From the NCBI RefSeq assembly GCF_020740795.1, contig NC_067285.1, positions 96,121,152 through 96,185,151 of the forward strand: 64,000 bases of DNA. Direction: 5' to 3'. The notes under the pieces are model-generated. The model saw only the letters and a list, made by a program, of their open reading frames with translations, was not told where the DNA came from and did no database searches. This document shows, piece by piece, positions 11,881 through 26,300 of the stretch. The position numbers and the translations under genes were made by a program. Positions within the stretch are counted from its first letter, which is position 1; each line of letters begins with the position of its first letter. The stretch is from Apus apus. Its lineage: Eukaryota; Chordata; Aves; Apodiformes; Apodidae.

Positions 11881-14800
11881 ATTAGATACGTCAAGCTACT
11901 CATAGCAACTTAATGGAACAACATTTTGTCACTTCAGTGCTTCAAGAGAAATGGGAGCAGATCACTCAAGCTTCCTTTCTGCAGCATTGCCTAAAACTCC
12001 AAGGAGTCGAGAGGTTAGAGTTGCAGGTGGGTGTTTGGGACCTTCCCCTTCTTAGGGAATGCTGATTTGCCAAAACTCTCTGTGAGTCATACATTTTATA
12101 ACAAAATAACTTCTGAAGAAAACATTTCTTGGAGTGGGAATTACACTGTTCTTCAGAAAAGAAGAAAGGTTTTTGGGATGCGAACCCAGAAAGTTTAGCT
12201 CATGAGTAATCATCAGTAAGGTTTGATTGTACATCCTCTTCTAACCACAGCTATTCCACATGAACACCTGTGGACAGGGTCACTTGAATAGCAGTTGCTG
12301 GGGTCAAGAGCTACTTGGGCTCATTTTCACTTGAAAAAACTGGTAATTGATAACCCGAGCAACTCAGCAGCAGAGCTGGCTTTGGAGCAGAGGCAACCAT
12401 CTGGCAGGGGCCTGAAGATACACCTCATTTAGGTATCACAGGTGCCCTCCATACAATGAGAAGAGACCACGATTTTCAATAGGAATCAGCATATAAAGTT
12501 TTTTGTGTTTATCACCAATTATCAATTGTCTAACAAGAAAGGAAACATGGTAAGATTAGAAATGTATATCTTATATTTACCTAGTGGTCAGAAAATAGAG
12601 AAAACACAAGACTTTTCATGGTTGCCCGTATTGGACATGTACCACTCCTGGATGCAAAAAGAATTGAGGGTCCATGTGTGAAAGAGTTTTTGCACCCTAG
12701 TAACAGCAACTCACAGCAAAGCTGACAAAATAAAATAACAACAAAACATTTATAGGCAAACAAAACATAAATGTCACAATAAATGGAAGTTTAAAAGTTG
12801 GCAGTTCAAAGAAGGGAAAGAGAAGAGAAAAAAGATAGTGGGTACAGACAATAATTGCAGTATCACCTGAAGAACGTAGTTTAAATACAAAGCTTAATAT
12901 GCTTTAAAAAAACCTTAACAAACAAATGTACAAAACAGTTTCCATTTTTGATTATTTCCTTAAACGTCTCTTCTTACTGACTCATAGGAGTAATTTGAGG
13001 ACATGCTCCCATGGAAACACTTTCCTCATGTTGTTCCTTGCCATATATTCTAGATACAAAGGCAAACTCTAAGATAATTCCATCTTTCTCTAAGCATTAA
13101 TTCACATTAAAATTCCATTTTCTCAACACTACTGCTTTTACATTCATATGATTCACATGCTTAAACCTGTTTAGATCCTACAGTGCATGTAAGAAGACCA
13201 AGCAATTGCCAAGAAGAGGTAAAAGGTACTTATGGATGTGATTAATATCATCAAAGAACTCAGAGATCCATGGAGTTTAATGGCAGTACTAAAAGCTGGC
13301 ATTTCTCATGACACAGACCAACAAGAAAGTACACGACCTTTCTACTGATGATCTTAACTTCCTCTGCTTGGAAAAATGTTGGTTCTCTGTAAATACCTTA
13401 TTCCCACTGGAGAAGAAGAAGATCTTTCTAAATCCAGTATTCATCCAAATGCTAGGCAATTTTGCTAGGCAAAAAATTCCCAACACTGCACACTTTTAAA
13501 ATTCAGCTGGACCCAGTTTAAGCAGAATTTTAATTGGAGGATATAGCTACTGATCTGGAACTACTTTCCATAATTTCAGCTTGCAGTCCTTATTTGAAGA
13601 GGACCTAACTACAGAGGTGCTAAGTTGCATTCTCTCTGTCCTCTCCATCTGGTTCCTTGTTCTCAACCTCCCAGAAGTAAAGACCCTCTGGCAACTGGAG
13701 CAACAAAAACACTGAGGTTCCTTTCTAGTCACTGGAATATCATGGGTACCTCCAAAAGCTGTTTTATTCCCCTTCATAAAACACTTAAAACAAATTAATC
13801 TGCTCTCAGTTAACTGTAGGCAGCATGGACTGCCACTGGTCTCTTCAGAGGATAAGCTCAGTGAAATTAATACCAGCATAATGGTCACTGCCCCATCAGT
13901 CTTAAAAAAAATGAAATATCCTTGCAAGTACCTGACATCTATATTTCACTTACCTCCACAGAAGGACTCCCTTCAACCTATGGATAAGAAAACTATAAAA
14001 ACACTAACCAATACATGAAGGTACTGGAGGCAGTCCATCTGCATCAGCCTGGCATCAGCGCGGGCCAGTCTACCCTCAGGTACAGGTATTAGGCCAGTTC
14101 TTTATAAAGCTTTACGTTGAACATACTCAAGCACAAAGAGCTACAGGTTTATTCTCATGAGGGGTTTGTTCAGACAACATCTACCTTCATTGCAGAAAGT
14201 CTTGAAGGTAATTTGGAAGATGCAGCAGATGGAAAGGCACAGCAAGAATAATTGGCATCCACAAAGGAGAAACAGTTGGGAATTGAAGAAGAGCACATAG
14301 CTGAATGCTTGTGTTAAAATTATTATTAGACAAATTATGTAAAAAACCTGAGAACTTGTAACCAAGAGAGGCACTGAGATAGCCTGCTTAACCTTGCAGG
14401 CCTCCTCTTGCTAGTTTTCAGCCAATCACAATAAATGGTGAGACATCTGCTCTTCCAGAAAGCCTTCAGAGGTAGCAACATGCCACAGTACTCCTGCAAA
14501 AACAGCTTTTTTCTCTGCTAATTGAAGAGGCAGTGTACAAATGTTTGGTAATTTGAATTCTTTCCTAAATTCATTTTCCAAACTAAATCAGTACACTGTG
14601 ACTCCTGGTGACTGATGGGTTATGTCAGGGGAAAACTCGGTATCCTGAGTTCCCAGAAGGTAGTGATAGGCATCTTTCCTGTCCACTGCACCAGGCTGAA
14701 GGACTCAATGACTGTATCCTTAGAAGGATGAGGCTTCCTGAGAGAAGCAGACTGAACAGGACAAGCCCACCCTTATGGCAGTGAGGTAAGGTCAGAAGAG

Positions 14801-17800
14801 AGGAAAAGTAAAGCACTAAGAAAATTCAGAGATGGTCCCTCAGGAAGAAGAAAATGTGGGAGAAAACTCTCACCATGTCTCCAGTTATTATGTGGGCTGG
14901 ACCACAGTCTGAGCTTGTAATCAGTGACCTTTACAAAGGTCTGAGATATATTTATGTGCCCCATCGAATCAGTACTTAGGTTTTCTGACCTACTGCCAAA
15001 CCAGCTCCAGAGCTAAAACAGCATGACTGCATCACTGAAGAGTGCTGCAGAGAGGACATTGTACCTGCTCTGGAGGTGGTGCCAGGTGGGGACAGGGTGT
15101 TAACAGCTTCTGGATGAGCAAGTGCTGGCCAGTGTTTGATAGGAACTTGAGAGAATTAAATACAAGCATAAGACTCATTTTCACCCACAAGAGTGGGGAA
15201 GGAAATGAGCAAATGTTATGTATCTGTCGTTTTCAGTGTTAACAATAATTAATGCCAGACCCCCATTTTTTAATTGAAGTTTATTCATTAAAAGCTTCAT
15301 CCTGCTCAGACTTTTCAAATGGACTCCCTGACTTTCACAGAACTAGCGTTCTACCTAAAGCTAGGAGGACTAAGAAAAATTGCATCATGAGGTTATAGTG
15401 AAAGGGCCAGCGAGCACAGCTTTTTGAATAGCAGTGTGTGCCTCAGGCCCCTTGCTTCCATTCATTGGTCTCTGTGAACTGCTGAAAAAAGGGCACAGAC
15501 ACCTCTGGGGAAGCAGAATTCAGAGGGGTTAAGTGGTGATGCCACACCAGTGCTAAGCAGTGTCTGAGCTACCCCGGTAAGCGACAGGGTGCAGCGTTTC
15601 TTTAATGCAACTGCTTTGATTTTGGATCCAAGCACATAGTTCTGTATATGAATAGATGAGCTTGTGGTGGCCCTACTTCTTGTGCCACCTTGCAGTGGCT
15701 GGTGCTGACCTGTCCTCTGTGAATTAGAAGCCCAAATTCTACAGATATCTAATGAGACCAGGTTTGACATTACCAAGGGCTTCATTTTACCATGACAAAC
15801 ATTTCTCCTCTGGCCAAAACAGTCAAGTTACAGGCACACATGAGGAGCCACAACATCCCACATTTCAGGGTATTTCAGTGTCTCTTAATCACACAGCTCT
15901 TCATATGGTTGATCAACAGTCTTCACGTCACTGCATATAACAAAAAATTTATAATAAAGCAGTACAATAACAATAATGTACATACAGCATAAGAAAAATA
16001 GTTCCATTTTTAAAAATGAATAAAAACAGAAGCTAGCCTTGCAAGAGGAGAGGAATGGATGGGATTGCAGGCTGTGAGGTACAGCTCTCTACTCCTCTGT
16101 CATATGGGCAGGAGGACTTCAGAGTCATACTTTGCAGCTGTGCAGTTTTCAGGGGACCTGAAAGAAGATGCTCATAATTAGCTGATGAGAGGCTTAACCT
16201 TTGAGGCATAGGTGGTGTTAAATCCTAATAACTGGGTTCCATACATTTGCTTGCCCTTCAGTACAAAGTGCAGAACCATTCCTCTCCTTTTCTGTGGCCC
16301 CAGGGCCCAGCTATTCACTTGCTGAGCTTTTTACCAAACAGACAATGAGTTTTTTCCATCATTTATAATACTCACATATATAGGCTTTCCCTAAGAGCTA
16401 CTTGTTTTGCTTTGTATTTTATCCTCTGTGCCTCATACCCAACAAAGCAGATGAAGCTGAAATACAGATGTATGTAAGTAGAAAAGTGATGCTGATTTCA
16501 CAGAATGGGAGAAGAACATGCAAAAGGTCTGCCAGAATAATTTTTTTTTACACCAGTTCTACTTTTCTACTTTGCAGTATCTGAATGATTAAATGCCTAA
16601 AGCTGGAATGGCAATGAATTTCAGAAAAAGACAGACAAAGAAGCTGAGAAGCCTAGACATTTTTTCTGGCCCCTGAAGAAGTCAAATTCTGTGGGCTAAG
16701 CCTCTCTTGGACATTTAACATTGCTTCATGCCTGCAAAGTATCACACAGAACAGCTTCGTGATCCTGTTTAATAAAAAGTGTTTTGTTTCAAGAGCTTGT
16801 TAGCCTTTCAGATGAAGTCAGTCTGGCTGCAAATCTATCTGTCAAAGTTTCAGTTGATTACAAAGAAAAAAATCCAAATAAAAAGGCCAAATAAATACCA
16901 GCCAAACCTGAAGATTTACATACTCAGGAGTTCCCAGACTCTCTCTTTGTTTTCTTTGGCTTTGTAGTAATGATTATTCATTACTATTTTTAGGCTCAAG
17001 GTGCTTTTCTGAATATTAACAGAACAAGCAGAGTCACATTCCTACAATGAAAGTCAAACAGACAACAGAGCACCTCAGCCTAGTTCTAGGAAGACTACGG
17101 GCTACAGAAAGAGTAAGTTCAAGTAAATTAATAACACCCCCTGTGAAGTTTGACCAAACATGTCCAGGCACAAGATGGCATATAATAGGACCCAGGTCTC
17201 TAGATTCCTGGCCCAGTGATCAAAATGTGTGTTTCCTGTCAGCAAGGCAGGCTCACCACCCACGGACTTCTCTGGGAAGAGCTGAAGCAACAGACAAATG
17301 CCAACTTTTACAGTTGCCTAACACCCAAAAATGCAGGTATCCACAAAGATGACCAGTTTAGCACCACATGCTCAGGATGTCTAAAAAATAGGTCTTATTT
17401 TGGAAAACTGAGACAGTTGACAGGGTACAAACCAGTGAGCACTGGTTTGCATAACACATATTGCAGGGGCAAGTAAAGGGCTGTATTTTCATGTCCTCAC
17501 TCATAGTAAGCAGCACTTTCTCACTGCAGTAGGCTTTTTAAAATCACCTTGCCTATAGAAAAGCTTTCTCAATTACAGTTTCTGAATCTGACCAAATGAC
17601 TTTGCATCAAATCCACAATTTTAGATTAAGCTGAAGCATTTAGCTTAGAGAAAATACTTAGTCTTGGTTTAAACAGGCTGAATTATGAGAAAGCCAATAT
17701 GTCCCTGAATTAACTGTTTCTGTGGTAAATGATCCTCACAGCTCAAAATGTGAACTGCATTCCAAGCGTATCTCTGTCATCCATAAAATCTTGAATATTT

Positions 17801-18960
17801 TACTTGATGCAATGAAATAAAATATCTGGTACTATTCAAATTTTAGTGTGAGCATTCTTAAGATTGCCAACCTGTCAAACTGAAAAAATCACATAGGAGT
17901 TTCATACCAAAAAAAAAAAAAAAAAAAAAAAAAGGATTTTAAGAACAGAGCATGTAATTTTTCCAAGATAAATTTCTTACTTCAGAACTGAATATTATCG
18001 TCAAATCCATCCACAAATCCATTTTTCATTTTCTGTTTTCATCCTAGCATGCTTATAATTAGAAGATAAATTTAACTTAGATATTCACAGATAAAAAATA
18101 TAAATTATGTTATCACATGGAAAAAAAACCCACATCATAAAAAACTGTAAAAATTAAAGAAAACTTTCTATATCTATTTTGTTCTGTGGTTTCTCCTCCA
18201 TTATTTACCATGCACATTCCTACTACCAGACCTTTCCTACACCAAGTAAAATTTGAATTAATCTTGGTATTTACAATGAAGACAACAACAGCAGTGGCTG
18301 AAAATTGCTGTGTGTACAAACATGTTTTTTTCATAGCTGGTAAAGCTTTAATCTCCATCATGTATTTACATTGGAAACTGCATCACCAGGCACTGACTGA
18401 CACCAGCTGTGCTGCCTCTTGGTCAATGGACTCACTTCCCAGTGAGCAAGCAGCCAAATCACACAAACCTTATTCACATTCAGCTCTGTTCACCATTCCT
18501 CAGCTATAATGTCACCAGAGATGCACCAAAAGTCTAAATCATTCCTCACCTACAAAAGTAGTTCCTTTCAGAGACAGCAGATCAACATTAAGGCCATAGA
18601 GATGGCGCAGTCCCTCTGTCTAACAACAAATTTCTGTAAATCCATAGGTGACAACCAAGCATCTTTTTTGTTACTATATTTGTTTTGTTATTAGTTTTGT
18701 TTGTTATATATTTACAGATATAGAAACAAAAGGGAGTTTAATAATAATGAGTGCTGGGGTATGCACAGATGCCCCAGAAGAGATAAAGGATGTGAGAGGC
18801 TCCTCCTCTGCCCCCATGGACAAGTGTGGTGTGGCTGGAGGCCCATGGGTGCTGCAGGTCTGCACCTACCAGCACAGAGGCAGGTACATGGGCTCCCCTC
18901 TGTGGAACCTGCCAAGGACCATGCACCTCCAGACATCACAGTAGGAGAGACCAAAAAATT
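11881..18960. other. Intergenic, nothing recognised
   Basis: Unique-looking AT-rich DNA between two CR1 copies. The 25-base A run is the only simple repeat of note. A GC-richer patch at about 18,740-18,950 has open frames in several registers and no recognisable product. Confidence 0.6.
17909..17933 (+). repeat. Poly(A) tract of 25
   Basis: This is the longest pure mononucleotide run in the window. No retrocopy or SINE body is recognisable immediately before it, so I treat it as a simple repeat. Confidence 0.9.
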
Positions 18961-19560
18961 ACAGAATCATAGAATGGTTAGGGTTGGAAGGGACCTTAAA
19001 AGATCAAGCCCCCTGCCATGGGAAGGGACACCTCCCACTAGACCAGGTTGCTCAAAATCTTACCCAACCTGGCCTTGAACACTTCCAGGGAGGGGACAGC
19101 CACAACTTCCCTGGGCAACCTGTTCCAGTGTCTCACCACCCTCACACTAAAGAATTTCCTCATAATGTCTAACCTAAATCTCCCCTCTTCCAGTTTTGAT
19201 CCATTATTTCTTGTCCTCTCACTACAAGCCCTTGCAAAAAGCTCCTCCCCAGCTTTTCTGTAGGCCCCCTTCAGGTACCCGAAGACCACTATAAGGTCTC
19301 CCCAGAGCCTTTCTTCTCCAGGCTCAATAAGCCCAACTCTTTCGACCTGTCTTCATAGGAAAGGTGCTCCAGCCCTCTGATCATCTTTGTGGCCCTCCTC
19401 TGGACTCTCTTCAACAGCTCCATGTCTTTCTCATTTTGAAGGCTCCAGAACTGGACATAGTACTGCAAGTGGGGTCTCATGAGAGCAGAGTAGAGGTGGA
19501 GAATCACCTCCCTCAACCTGCTGGTCACACTTCTTTTGATGCAGCCCCACATACTGCAGA
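18961..19560 (-). mobile_element. CR1 LINE 3' fragment (reverse orientation)
   Basis: It begins on the plus strand with agaatcatagaatggttagg, the reverse complement of the CR1 3' end. On the minus strand two overlapping frames carry the CR1 ORF2 C-terminus: KDMELLKRVQRRATKMIRGL and then FRLDIMRKFFSVRVVRHWNR. The frame shift between them lies near 19,289. The copy is 5'-truncated; the boundary past 19,560 is uncertain. Confidence 0.93.
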
Positions 19561-19627
19561 GCAGCCATCCACTTCTAACCCTTGTGAGGGGTGAACAGGC
19601 CAAGGGTTTGCCAAGGAAGTCCCATAC

Positions 19628-19659
19628 TGCCAGCCCACACCAGCCCACACCAGCCCAGG
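19628..19659 (+). repeat. Three tandem copies of a CCAGCCCACA-like decamer
   Basis: The copies lie just beyond the recognisable end of the reverse CR1 fragment. They may be a small slippage expansion at its ill-defined 5' boundary. Confidence 0.6.
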
Positions 19660-20296
19660 TTTGTGAAAGGCTGGCTACTTCACAAGCAGAATTTCTCAAA
19701 CTTGATGCTATTATGTCTATACTTACTAAACAAATAGTACTGGGCCACACCCTGTCTCATGCTAGGTGACATTCAGATATAATGCAATATTTAATTTCAT
19801 GAAACATGTCTTGCTGAAGTTTACAATGACCTCAGCCTAGGTGCTGCATCCTCACCTTCCTTTGGCACAGGTGCTTGCACTCTTCTGCATAAGACGTTGT
19901 CTTCCTTTTGTTCACTGCCAGCTTCACCTTCTGACAAAAGCTGTTCACCCAGGTCCTCTGCCACTCTCTTCCACTTGCTATTAGGGTCCTAAAGGTCTTT
20001 GACCTTGGTTTTTTTCCCTTCACCTTCGAAAATTCCCCCCAGAGTCTCAAATACAAAGTATAGCTACCATTTCCATGCCACTGAAGTGCTAGGGTTAGAG
20101 AAGGTCTTATAATTTTTTTTTTTAGTTAGTCATTCATAAAATAAAATGTGTCTCATGTTAGAAAGCTTCCCCAAGGCTTTGATTACTAATTTTTTATGTG
20201 ACTTCCCTAAAACTTTATATACAGTATAAAAAATTAATCAAGCCAGAGCTACTACAGAGCTGAATTAACGTTCAGTCTTACAAGATGCACTTCAAT

Positions 20297-20372
20297 TTCA
20301 CAGAATATCTCAGGGTGGAAGGAACCCATAAGGATCATCGAGTACAACTCCCAAAACACCCAGGCAAAAAGC
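20297..20372 (-). mobile_element. Short CR1 3'-end fragment
   Basis: The plus strand reads tcacagaatatctcaggg, then tggaaggaacccataagg, resembling the reverse complement of a CR1 3' untranslated end. It is only about 75 bp and diverged. Confidence 0.65.
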
Positions 20373-23300
20373 CCTGACATAAGAGCATATTATTCAAGAA
20401 ATGATGTGCTACAAAACAAAGGTTTACAAATAACAAGCAGCAGCAGTTTTACACATGCAGACTTACATGGCTGTGTTTTGACTTCCGAGTACTTGCTACA
20501 GGGTTTGTATGTTAATTCCTTGAGAAGCACACCCCGAGGTTGCCCGCAGAGGTACCTGCAGCGTGCTGTGCTTGGAGCAGTACAAGCATGGGAATTAAGT
20601 GCTATGAGGGCTGTGAAACACATCGTGACCCTTCTGAAACAGGTGTCACAACCTCAGTGACAACTCCAGCTAGCTTTTTGTCCTCGAGTCTAAAACAAAT
20701 GTAGTCTCTTCTCGAAGTCTGATAGAATACATAGAGTCTGCACTAGATGAGTATTGCTATGCTTACAGTAACTGTAAGCACTCCCAAAGAAATACACCAC
20801 AAAAGCCCTTAAAAATATCAACAATAAAAAGAAGTTAAGGGTTTTATACTTTTAAGTCATAAGAGGTGGCCCTGTCTCAGCACAGCTCTGAACTCTGTGG
20901 CCTCCAGCACAGCAAATCAGACATCAGCTCAAAGGGCAGGAGCTGACAGCAGGTAAAATCAGCGCTGGAGCTAGGACTGGGGAATCCTGGTCTCTTACAC
21001 CTGTGGTGGCCTTGGTGACATCGCACACCTGGGCAGGGAGTGTCATTTAAGATGAACACAGGTGTGTAGAAACAACAGACTGGGAGAGGAAACAAACTAG
21101 AGTCAAGCAAGAATCGATTATCTAATAGTGAGGAGTTGCAGTCATAGTTGGTCATTGGGGTTGGATAGATAAGAAGATTAGGGATTAGAATTTAATTAAT
21201 TGTCTAGGATGAGCAAGAAAGGAGACAAATCTGAGGAGGAGCACTGGTAAGGCTGGTAAAGAGTGTGAGACAGAGGCAGGAAACTTGGAAGCTCTGAATG
21301 GAGAAGTAGACTGGGGAAAGACATTCTGCTTGAGAGGCAGAGAAAGATTAGAAAAAAGGGCAATTAGGTGCAATAGGAATCAGCAATTAAGCAGTTAGGT
21401 TTACAAGTAGGAAGCTTAAAGAGCTTGGGTAGTGATTTCTGGAGTGAGCTCCGGGGGAAAGCAACCAGGGTGCACAAGGGACAGGGCTAGGTCATGCTCA
21501 GATTGGAGAGGCGGGGAGAGACATGACAGACTGGGGAGAGGGAAGAGATAAAAGAACTGTTGAGTCTGTGCCACCAAGTACACACTTTTTTCAGTCAATA
21601 CAATGAAGCCCTTAAGAGCTTTTTCAGCCCTCCCTGTGTCCAAGCTTCAGTGCTACTTTCTACTTGAAACAGCAGCACATTTGCTTTGAATGGGAGTGTC
21701 TGCAGGAATTAGGAGTTCGTGTCATGTTATTAGCCACCACCTAGCCCAGAAGCAGTTACAGATCTGTTACAAGAAACTTGAGGTTTTCTGTACATCATTT
21801 TCTGATGTTTGAGTTGGAGTGATGGGTTTTAATCTAAGTCTAATGCTGTTTATTATAGCAAGCAAGAATACGGAACTTGAAAAATTGTAAACAAGAACCA
21901 TCAACATTATCTAATGATTCATCTAGGCTGGTTAAGGAAGCTGTAGAACTCATTAAGTGTATTTTCAAGAGTTAGTTTGCCATGAGAGATAATGCCAGAG
22001 AGTTGACTTCTACAAGGAACATTTTTTCCTCATTGTTTTAATCTTAGTAAAATATTAGTTACAGAAAAGTATAATTAATCAAATCTCTTTATGAGTTTCT
22101 TTACTGCAGTAATTAATTAAATACCATTATCAGAGCTGGAAAACACTTCTAAATCACTGCTTATCAACCGAAATGAAGTTGAGCTCAAAAAAGATCATCT
22201 GAAACCAGACAATTAAACATTAGATTGGTGAATGTGTTGATTTGTCTTTCTGGTCAGGCTCCCAGCAGCTATCAACATCTAGCTATAGGGTAAGAACAAG
22301 GAGCCAGTGCAGAGGGAGCAGGACTGGGCTGCACCTTGGTGACAACCAATTCCCAGATCCGTTTACCTCAGCAATGAGGACTGACCCCTTTGAATACATC
22401 AACTGACTGTAGACCAGTATTCCAATTTACTCTTGCTTGTGTTTGAGAGAGCGCATATTACATTAAAAAGGTTTCATGTGCAGAAGAAACCTTTGCACTT
22501 GCATTTCAGGAAAAAAAATCAGCCTTTTAAAAGATAATACACTGACAATTTGAGGATCCAGTTTTTCTGTTTTTCTCGGGATATATAACATATCTGGCAA
22601 GCAGATACAAAAGAAACAGTGTTGAAAAAGTGATATATTTATGTGAATCAAATTTCTTTTTGCTACACATATGCTTACATATACACGTGCAAGTATTCTT
22701 GCAAAAGACAGCTTGATAGCTGCACATCCAGATTGTTATCTTTCAGGAAGGACAAAGCAAACAGAACCTACAGCAACCATAAAAAGGTATTTTCTCACTA
22801 ACCTGCACTGATATGTTTATGCCCAAATCAGATGAGGATCATGCACTCCCCTCAAAGAAGGCATTCATTATTTCAGGATGTTTGTAAGATTTCAAGTTGT
22901 ATTTCCTACCTCATCTTCATGGACTTTCCCATCCCTCCCTACTTACCCCAATATTTACAATGTCTTTCCTTGAGCAAATCCCCTCAGGTGGTGGTTTAAG
23001 GTTTCCTGCAGAGCAATGGGAAATCACCCTCCTGTCTGTCGTCTGCAGGAGAGGCATTCGGTTTTGGTCTACTCCAGTGCTGTTCTTTTTTGTATGATCT
23101 AAAACTGCCTCAGGTCTTGCATTCTCCCTGCTCACCTGACCATAGCCCTCCCACACAGGTGTCTGGATTCCCCTTCCCCCCTCCTTGCCAGATCTGCTGT
23201 CCCCAAAGTTTGTTGATATCACCCTAAGAGTTCTTGCCCCCTATGGTGCCAAGTGATCTTACAGACAAAACAAACAAAAGCTTATTTCGAGTCAGGGTAG

Positions 23301-26300
23301 GAGACTGAAACCAAAAGTATCACAAGTATAGAACACAATTCAGCTGATATTTAGATGGAAACCTGCCGAGAGTCTTTCGTCTCCTTTGCCTGAGCGCTCC
23401 CAGGTGTATCCCATTACCTGGAGCTGGGAACACAAGTTTTACAGCACAAACGTGTCAGCCAGGTGTGGGCCAAGTTCTGAAATTTTCTAAGGTGAGTTCC
23501 AGGAGGATGGAAGGTTGGGTCCCATCTTCTCCTCCCTCCATCAATTTTACAACTAGCATTACAATTGAAATTTCATTTAGTACCTTCTTCTCAGTGTAAG
23601 TGAACTTAATATTGATAAAGCTTCTTGAAGATTAATTTTATGTCAGCTTCCAGTGATCTCTCAGTGTGTTTGGGGTTAACGTTTTACCAATAAGATAAAC
23701 AACTTACTAGTTTTGCTTTGTGAGCAGAAAGAAACTCCCTAGACAACACCCTATCTCTACTTGATGACTGTTAACTAATGCCTGTGCCTTATCAACACAC
23801 TGTATTATCTGAAGACTGAACCCTGACCTCATGTAGAAGATATTATTGGAATTAGCTCCTGTTCTGATGTCTGGTCTTCTTATTCAGTGGCAAAAATTTA
23901 TATCCTAGATACATGGCTTCATTCTACACCATTTGATATCGCACAGCAGTTATGGGTTCACATCAGGAAAATTACCTGTGAATTTTTCCATGTGTAACCA
24001 TCTTCTTCCCACTAATGATGTTTTCAAGCTTTTAATTACTTACTTATTAAATTGCAGCAATATTGTGAAAGCTTTCATAATAATAAACCATTTAAAAATA
24101 TTTTTTCCTTCAAGGGAAATACCTGGGTTAGAATGGATATTCCAGCAGCAGATTCTCGTAAAAGCAAATAAAACTAATATAAATTACTGGTTCAAATTTC
24201 CATTTCAGCTTCCTCCCTGTGACGTCCCTCACTCCAGTAAAGTTCTTTCAGGCTGAGGCCTTGAAGTACGGGATGATGCATAGTGCCTTCCTCCACAGAA
24301 AACAGAAAGAAAGAAAGAAATTACTCAGTTGTTCATTCCCCTCCTATTTGCAGCACCCTTTTCTTCAGAAACAAAGCTCTTCTACCTTGTAGGTAGGACC
24401 TTGCCATCATTACGCCAACACACCTGAAGGCCTCACTCTTTCTCTGGTATAGAAGCTGCTGAAATCAAATTAGGTGTAAGGAGAAGACCATGGAGCATTG
24501 ACTTAGACACAGGAATCTGAACAAAGTTTTGTGCCCAGGCTGTCCATTTGAAATGCACCAGAAAGTTGCTAAAACATTTTAAGAGAGGTTAGCCACTTCT
24601 GGATGCTACTACAGAGTCTAACAAAACCAAGGACATGATTTTGTATTTTGAATGTGGTTTATATTTAATGGCAACTTCTTTTCAGGCTGCACTTGCACCC
24701 ATATGTAGGTGGCTTGCAACCCAAAAACAGAGCTAAAGAACATTGTTAGCTTCAACCATGAATTCAACGCTGGGTGAGCAGTGCTTAGCCACTCTGGAAA
24801 ATCATCCCTAAAACAAATAATTCCTAAAGCTTGTGATGTTTGGAGCTCCATAATCAAAAGACACTAATTACTTTTATCAGTTACAGGAAGGACTAAGTGT
24901 GTACACTTAGTGAAACACACACTGTAAACTCCACCAAGCAGGCAGAAGGGACACAAGTGCTGTGCTGACTTATGCAGAAGATTTTGGTTTTACTTCTATA
25001 AAATGAAATAATTTTGGTCTGCTTCTCCAACACAGCTACACTGCTTTCATGCATATGCTGTGTTTCTGCTCACTCTCCTACCTTTTACTTGAGCAGCATT
25101 TGCCTCCTTTGTGTCTGCACTTCAAGGATGTTGCAGAGCTTAAGAACTTAAATATTAGCATTTACATTTTCTATGGAAGTATCAGGAATTGAGGATATTC
25201 ACTCAAACACTACGCATCTTAGTGTCTTCAGCCTCCTCTAAAGAACAGTCATACTCCACCTCTTCCTCTGGGACCACTTAAAGAAGATGAATCAACACAT
25301 AACTTGACAACACCTAATTATTATATGTTGCTAACATCCACAGATGCTGTCAGATAAAGAAGAGGGTGTAGCCTCCATGCAAACATACTTTCCTGCTCTC
25401 AAATCCAAGGTCTTCCTTTAATTAGAGCAATCTAATTAATTTAGGTCCAAATGAAGCTTTGCAGACAAGGGGAAATCCAGATGAGGCATCATAAATAAGC
25501 AATACAAATCACTTATTCAACCTATAATCATTAGATGTTTTCAAAACAAGCTTTACAAGGAGGCCGAGGTCCCCTATTGTTTCTATCAGGAAAGGAGGAA
25601 AAAGGTTATTTCATTGACTTATTTTGAAATATATTTTATATATAAGATAATAGAGTAACCTAATATATATAAATCTTAAAAGTTTAGAAAGTCAGCTGAG
25701 AGGTTTCAAAATTATTTTAAAGAGCTAAAGCTATTAGAACAATGGGCAATCAAATCCTTCCCAGTGAAACAGTTCTGGCAACTAGCCTGTATTTCCTGAT
25801 TATGGAAAGGCTGCTCAAATTTTTAATTTAGGCATTTATAATAGAGGAAATAATTAATCCACCCCAAACATCAAATTTCATTGTGAAGATTTCCAAACAT
25901 AAAGATTAGGTCAATGGAGAAAGCCTAAGGAAGCCTGTGGCAGGTCATTAAGCAAAAGACACTGGCATTTGAAGTGCGCATCTGATACGAAGTAAAACAT
26001 TGCCTGAAGGCTTCCCAAAATAAATCTTTACTTAAGATGAAGGCAATCAGGAATTCAATAGCAGCTTTTACAATTATAGCTCAATGAATCCTCTAAATAT
26101 TTTCCAATCATTTAATTTAAAAACAAATCCACATAATCTGTGTTCTCATTTTCTGCATTTGCTGTGTTCTAATTATCGCAAACAGTTTGAATGGGTGGAA
26201 TAATCTTAGAAACTAACTTCTAAGCAATTATTACAAAGCAATCACTTTGAACTCAGGATAGTAAATATACAAACTGAAGACAGTGTGAACAAATGTAGCC

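Noticed and set aside
13547-13927. 126-codon minus-strand open frame
   Set aside because: Low-information sequence with no domain and no conserved splice boundaries; likely chance.
19289-19750. 153-codon minus-strand open frame as a possible gene
   Set aside because: It is the C-terminal CR1 ORF2 remnant plus flanking sequence, not a host gene.
23230-23560. Possible LTR-like segment
   Set aside because: Mixed-composition sequence, but I found no paired LTR, TG...CA boundaries, primer-binding site or target duplication.
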